Notes under the pieces: generated by a model
Databases searched by the model: none
The model's input: only the letters and a program-made list of their open reading frames with translations
What the model was told of the DNA's origin: nothing
Shown: piece by piece, positions 60,980-64,000 of the stretch
How positions within the stretch are numbered: the first letter of the stretch is position 1
Layout: each line of letters opens with the position of its first letter
Position numbers and translations under genes: made by a program
NCBI RefSeq assembly: GCF_000720325.1
Contig: NZ_JOJM01000039.1
Span: 8,529 to 72,528 of the forward strand
DNA from: Streptomyces sp. NRRL B-1347
GTDB lineage: Bacteria > Actinomycetota > Actinomycetes > Streptomycetales > Streptomycetaceae
Direction of reading: 5' to 3'
DNA length: 64,000 nt

Positions 60980-62425
60980 TCAGTTCTTCAGGTGGACGAG
61001 GGTGCCGCGTTGTTCTCCGCCGGGGCGGGGGGTGGCGCGGTGCGCCGGTGGGGTGAGTCCGAACTGGGTGAAGGCGGTGCGCTGGGGCTGGGGGTAGGGC
61101 TCTTTGCCGGTGAGGGAGTTGAGGATGCCGGCGCTGCGCCAGGCGGCGAGGCCGAGGTCGGGGGCGCCGACGCCGTGGGTGTGGCGTTCGGCGTTCTGTA
61201 CGTAGATGCTGCCGGTGATGGAGGGGTCGAGGACGAGGCGGTGGTGTTCGTCGATGCGGGGGCGTTCGGAGGCGTCGCGGCGCAGGTAGGGGTCGAGTCC
61301 GGCGAGGAGTCGGCCGAGGGGGCGTTCGCGGTAGCCGGTGGCGAGGATGACGGCGTCGGTGGTGAGGCGGGAGCGGGTGCCTTGTTCGACGTGTTCGAGG
61401 TGGAGTTCGACGCGGGTGGTGGCGACGCGTCCTGCGGTGCGGACGTTGACGCCGGGGGTGAGGACGGCGTCGGGCCAGCCGCCGTGGAGGGTGCGCTGGT
61501 AGAGCTCGTCGTGGATGGCGGCGATGGTGTCGGCGTCGATGCCTTTGTGGAGTTGCCACTGGCCGGGGACGAGCTGGTCGCGGACGGTTTCGGGCAGGGC
61601 GTGGAAGTAGCGGGTGTAGTCGGGGGTGAAGTGTTCGAGGCCCAGTTTGGAGTACTCCATGGGGGCGAAGGCGGGGGTGCGGGCGAGCCAGTGGAGTTTT
61701 TCGGCGCCCGGGGGGCGGTGGCGGAGGAGGTCGAGGAAGACTTCGGCGCCTGACTGTCCTGAGCCGATGACGGTGATGTGGTCGGCGGTGAGGAAGCGGT
61801 CGCGGTGCAGGAGGTAGTCGGCGGCGTGGATGACGGGGACGGTGGGGGCGTCGGCGAGGGGTTTGAGGGGTTCGGGGATGTGGGGGGCGGTGCCGATGCC
61901 GAGGACGATGTTCTTGGCGTGGGTGCGGCCGAGGGCTTCGGCTTCGCCGTCGGCGTCGAGTTGGGTGAAGTCGACGTCGAACAGGTCGCGTTCGGGGTTC
62001 CAGCGGACGGCGTCGATCTGGTGGCCGTAGTGGAGTCGGGGGAGGTTGTCGCTGACCCAGCGGCAGTAGGCGTCGTATTCGGCGCGCTGGATGTGGAAGC
62101 GCTCGGCGAAGTAGAAGGGGTAGAGGCGTTCGCGGGTCTTGAGGTAGTTGAGGAACGACCAGGGGTTGGCGGGGTCGGCGAGGGTGACGAGGTCGGCGAG
62201 GAAGGGGACTTGGAGGGTGGCGCCGTCGAGGAGGAGGCCGGGGTGCCAGTGGAAGGCGGGGCGTTGTTCGTAGAAGGCGGTGTCGAGGTCGAGGGGTTGG
62301 GCGAGGGCGGCGAGGGAGAGGTTGAACGGGCCGATGCCGATGCCGACCAGGTCGCGGGGGTTGTCGGGGGTGGTGGGTGCCTGGGTGGGCTTGTCGGGGG
62401 TGCCTGGTGGGCGGGACGGGGTCAT
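60980..62425 (-). CDS. Lysine/ornithine/diamine N-hydroxylase (SidA/IucD/PvdA, DesB-like)
   Basis: This 481-aa FAD/NADPH monooxygenase belongs to the siderophore N-hydroxylase family. FAD-binding GIGIGPFN (about residue 28) and NADPH-binding VIGSGQSGAEVF (about 225) are present, with the FHWHPGLLLDGATLQVPFLADLV family segment (in two parts) and ATGYRERP near the C-terminus. In desferrioxamine synthesis DesB hydroxylates cadaverine. It starts at 62425 with ATGA overlapping the decarboxylase stop. A Pro/Thr-rich N-terminal arm of about 22 residues is present. DesC- and DesD-type genes are not in the window. Confidence 0.9.
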   Translation of the reverse strand: MTPSRPPGTPDKPTQAPTTPDNPRDLVGIGIGPFNLSLAALAQPLDLDTAFYEQRPAFHWHPGLLLDGATLQVPFLADLVTLADPANPWSFLNYLKTRERLYPFYFAERFHIQRAEYDAYCRWVSDNLPRLHYGHQIDAVRWNPERDLFDVDFTQLDADGEAEALGRTHAKNIVLGIGTAPHIPEPLKPLADAPTVPVIHAADYLLHRDRFLTADHITVIGSGQSGAEVFLDLLRHRPPGAEKLHWLARTPAFAPMEYSKLGLEHFTPDYTRYFHALPETVRDQLVPGQWQLHKGIDADTIAAIHDELYQRTLHGGWPDAVLTPGVNVRTAGRVATTRVELHLEHVEQGTRSRLTTDAVILATGYRERPLGRLLAGLDPYLRRDASERPRIDEHHRLVLDPSITGSIYVQNAERHTHGVGAPDLGLAAWRSAGILNSLTGKEPYPQPQRTAFTQFGLTPPAHRATPRPGGEQRGTLVHLKN

Positions 62426-63810
62426 CGGGGGCTGGTTCCTTCCACGAGCTTGAGGAGGGTGGTGAGGTCGTCGGGGGTGGTGTGCGGGTTGAGGAGGGTG
62501 GCTTTGAGCCAGCGGCGGCCGTCGAGTTGGGCGCGGCCGAGGACGGCGGTGCCGTCGTGGAGGAGTTTGCGGCGGATGTGTGCGATGTGGTCGTCGTCGG
62601 CGTGGGTGGGCCGGAAGAGGACGGTGCTGATGGTGGGGGTGGCGTAGAGGTCGAAGTGGGGGTGGGCGGTGATTTCGTCGGCGAGGTGGCGTGCTTGGTC
62701 GCAGACGTGGTCGACGAGGGCGCCGAGGCCGGTGCGGCCGAGTGCCTTGAGGGTGACGGCGATCTTGAGTGCGTCGGGACGCCGTGTGGTGCGCAGGGAG
62801 CGGCCGAGGAGGTCGGGGAGGCCTGCTTCGGTGTCGTCGTCGGCGTTGAGGTAGTCGGCGCGGTGGGTGAGGGGGTGGGTGTCGGTGGCGTCGCGGAGGG
62901 TGAGGATTCCGGCTGCGGCGGGTTGCCAGCCGAGTTTGTGCAGGTCGAGGGTGACGCTGTGGGCGCGGTCGAGGCCGTGGAGTTTGGGGCGGTGGGTGTC
63001 GCTGAAGAGGAGTCCGGCGCCGTAGGCGGCGTCGACGTGGAGGCGGGCGCCGTGGGTGGCGCACAGGTCGGCGATGGCGGTGAGGGGGTCGATGAGTCCT
63101 GCGTCGGTGGTGCCGGCGGTGGCGGTGACGAGGAGGTCGGTGGTGTCGGTGGTGTGGGTGGTGAGGGCGGTGGCGAGGGTGGCGGGGTCGAGGGTGCCGG
63201 TGGGGGTGGGCAGGGTGATGGGGGCGGGCAGGCCGAGGAGCCAGGCGGCGCGGTGCAGGGAGTGGTGGGCGTTGGCGCCGGTGAGGATGCGCAGGGTGCG
63301 GCCGTGGGCGGTGGCGTGTTCGCGGGCGAGGAGCAGGGCGAGTTGGTTGGACTCGGTGCCGCCGGTGGTGACGAGGGCGTCGCCGCGGCCGTGGACCTCG
63401 GTGGCGAGGGTGGTGGTGAGGAGGGCTTCGAGGGCGGAGGCGGCGGGGGCCTGGTCCCAGGAGTCGAGGGAGGGGTTGAGCGCGGACGCGGCGAGGTCGG
63501 CGGCTGCGGCGAGGGCGAGGGGCGGGCAGTGCAGGTGGGCCGCGCAGAGGGGTTCGGCGGGGTCGGCGGCGCCTTGGGCGGTGGCGTGGACGAGGGTGCG
63601 CAGGGCGGTCTTGGCGCCGGTGCCGTGGTGGGGCAGGAGGGGGGTGGCGGCTTCGTGGACGCGGGCGGCGACGGTGGTGGGGCCGCCGGGCGGGAGGGGG
63701 CCGCCGCGGGCTGCCGCGCCCTCGCGCAGGGCGTCCAGGGCGGTGGTGAGCAGCGGCTGGAGGGCGTCGGGGCCTTGGGCGCCCCCGGCGAGGGGCGGCG
63801 GGGTGCGCAT
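62422..63810 (-). CDS. PLP-dependent decarboxylase (DesA-like, group II)
   Basis: This 462-aa pyridoxal-phosphate enzyme resembles lysine or diaminobutyrate decarboxylases of the DDC/AADC group. The PLP-lysine motif reads LDLHKLGWQPAAAG, preceded by LHVDAAYGAGLLFSD with the cofactor-binding Asp, and GGTESNQLALLLARE for phosphate binding. It should make a diamine, probably cadaverine, for the coupled N-hydroxylase downstream. ATG 63810 has GGAGG upstream. It is the first gene on this side of the contig end, so upstream genes are unknown. Confidence 0.88.
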   Translation of the reverse strand: MRTPPPLAGGAQGPDALQPLLTTALDALREGAAARGGPLPPGGPTTVAARVHEAATPLLPHHGTGAKTALRTLVHATAQGAADPAEPLCAAHLHCPPLALAAAADLAASALNPSLDSWDQAPAASALEALLTTTLATEVHGRGDALVTTGGTESNQLALLLAREHATAHGRTLRILTGANAHHSLHRAAWLLGLPAPITLPTPTGTLDPATLATALTTHTTDTTDLLVTATAGTTDAGLIDPLTAIADLCATHGARLHVDAAYGAGLLFSDTHRPKLHGLDRAHSVTLDLHKLGWQPAAAGILTLRDATDTHPLTHRADYLNADDDTEAGLPDLLGRSLRTTRRPDALKIAVTLKALGRTGLGALVDHVCDQARHLADEITAHPHFDLYATPTISTVLFRPTHADDDHIAHIRRKLLHDGTAVLGRAQLDGRRWLKATLLNPHTTPDDLTTLLKLVEGTSPR

Positions 63811-63951
63811 GGGTGGTGACCTCCGGTGGGCGGACGGGGTCACCAGCCTGGTGCGTGTGCGGGGGGTGTGCTGTGGGGTGGGGGTTTCGGAACCCGAAAG
63901 GGGTACGGCTGTGCGGGGAAATCGTGTCTGCGCGGGGTGGGGGTGCTAGGG
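63811..63951. other. Upstream region of the siderophore-type pair
   Basis: The 141 bp up to the adapter contain a perfect palindrome TTTCGG-AAC-CCGAAA at 63885-63899, about 75 bp upstream of the decarboxylase start. It does not match the iron-box consensus I know for DmdR/IdeR. Nothing else was recognised. Confidence 0.5.
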
Positions 63952-64000
63952 CTGTCTCTTATACACATCTCCGAGCCCACGAGACCGAGGCTGATCTCGT
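63952..64000 (+). other. Nextera sequencing adapter at contig end
   Basis: The mosaic-end sequence CTGTCTCTTATACACATCT (63952-63970) is followed by CCGAGCCCACGAGAC, the i7-side adapter, then an eight-base index (CGAGGCTG, 63986-63993) and ATCTCGT, the start of the P7 tail. This is library sequence left in the assembly, not part of the organism. Confidence 0.98.

Noticed and set aside
63811..63951. DmdR/IdeR iron box before the siderophore-type genes
   Set aside because: I searched for TTAGGTTAGGCTCACCTAA-like sequence and found none; the only palindrome is TTTCGG-AAC-CCGAAA.

Overview
The window is high-GC actinobacterial DNA, almost certainly from a Streptomyces chromosome. The signs are a strong G/C bias at codon third positions, many GTG starts, a WhiJ-like XRE/DUF397/ATPase set, Streptomyces-specific small proteins (SPW_0924, DUF6343, DUF574 methyltransferase), and the gene order PAC2-coaE, rpsA, hrpB, polA, livKHMGF, ANTAR regulator, pyk, which I recognise as a conserved core segment of the genus. 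The sequence ends in Illumina Nextera adapter (63952-64000), so the right edge is the end of a draft contig. I found no prophage, insertion sequence, CRISPR array or rRNA.

Left part (1-31.6 kb) is a mosaic of small metabolic and regulatory units: pseudouridine catabolism (psuG and a PfkB kinase), CorA, a CBS protein, a gltD without gltB, the WhiJ-like regulatory set with a DUF574 methyltransferase, DUF899, a cytochrome P450, an amidohydrolase, secreted or exported hydrolases (endo/exonuclease-phosphatase, PI-PLC, metallophosphoesterase, GH6 cellulase), a small protein with a RHIM-like tail, an M20 peptidase coupled to a YfcC transporter, and the TPR, DUF3592, coaE and PAC2 genes.

Middle part (31.7-48 kb) holds a secreted beta-helix protein, ribosomal protein S1 with a structured leader and a strong terminator, a methyltransferase with an unclear start, helicase HrpB, a DUF3068/SPW_0924 pair, a large secreted lytic transglycosylase, DNA polymerase I, an FdhF/YdeP molybdopterin oxidoreductase and a PaaI thioesterase. 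An 811-bp gene-free stretch follows, with repeats and a 22-bp hairpin.

Right part (48.7-64 kb) contains the branched-chain amino-acid ABC operon livK-livH-livM-livG-livF, whose last four genes overlap by GTGA. It converges through a 17-bp hairpin on an ANTAR response regulator. Next come a tRNA-Leu(CAA) with an unusually short variable loop, a tRNA-adjacent HTH/LAGLIDADG protein, pyruvate kinase, a SIMPL protein, a Tat-exported 5'-nucleotidase, and a coupled decarboxylase/N-hydroxylase pair of hydroxamate-siderophore type.

The most rewarding places for a second look are the tRNA/LAGLIDADG pair, the RHIM-like protein, the leader hairpins of rpsA and of the ANTAR regulator, the promoter motif shared by two secreted-protein genes, the direct repeats in the WhiJ-like divergent promoter, and the sign change of GC skew near 55 kb. 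All positions and sequence matches were read by eye; family names come from motif recognition, not from database searches.
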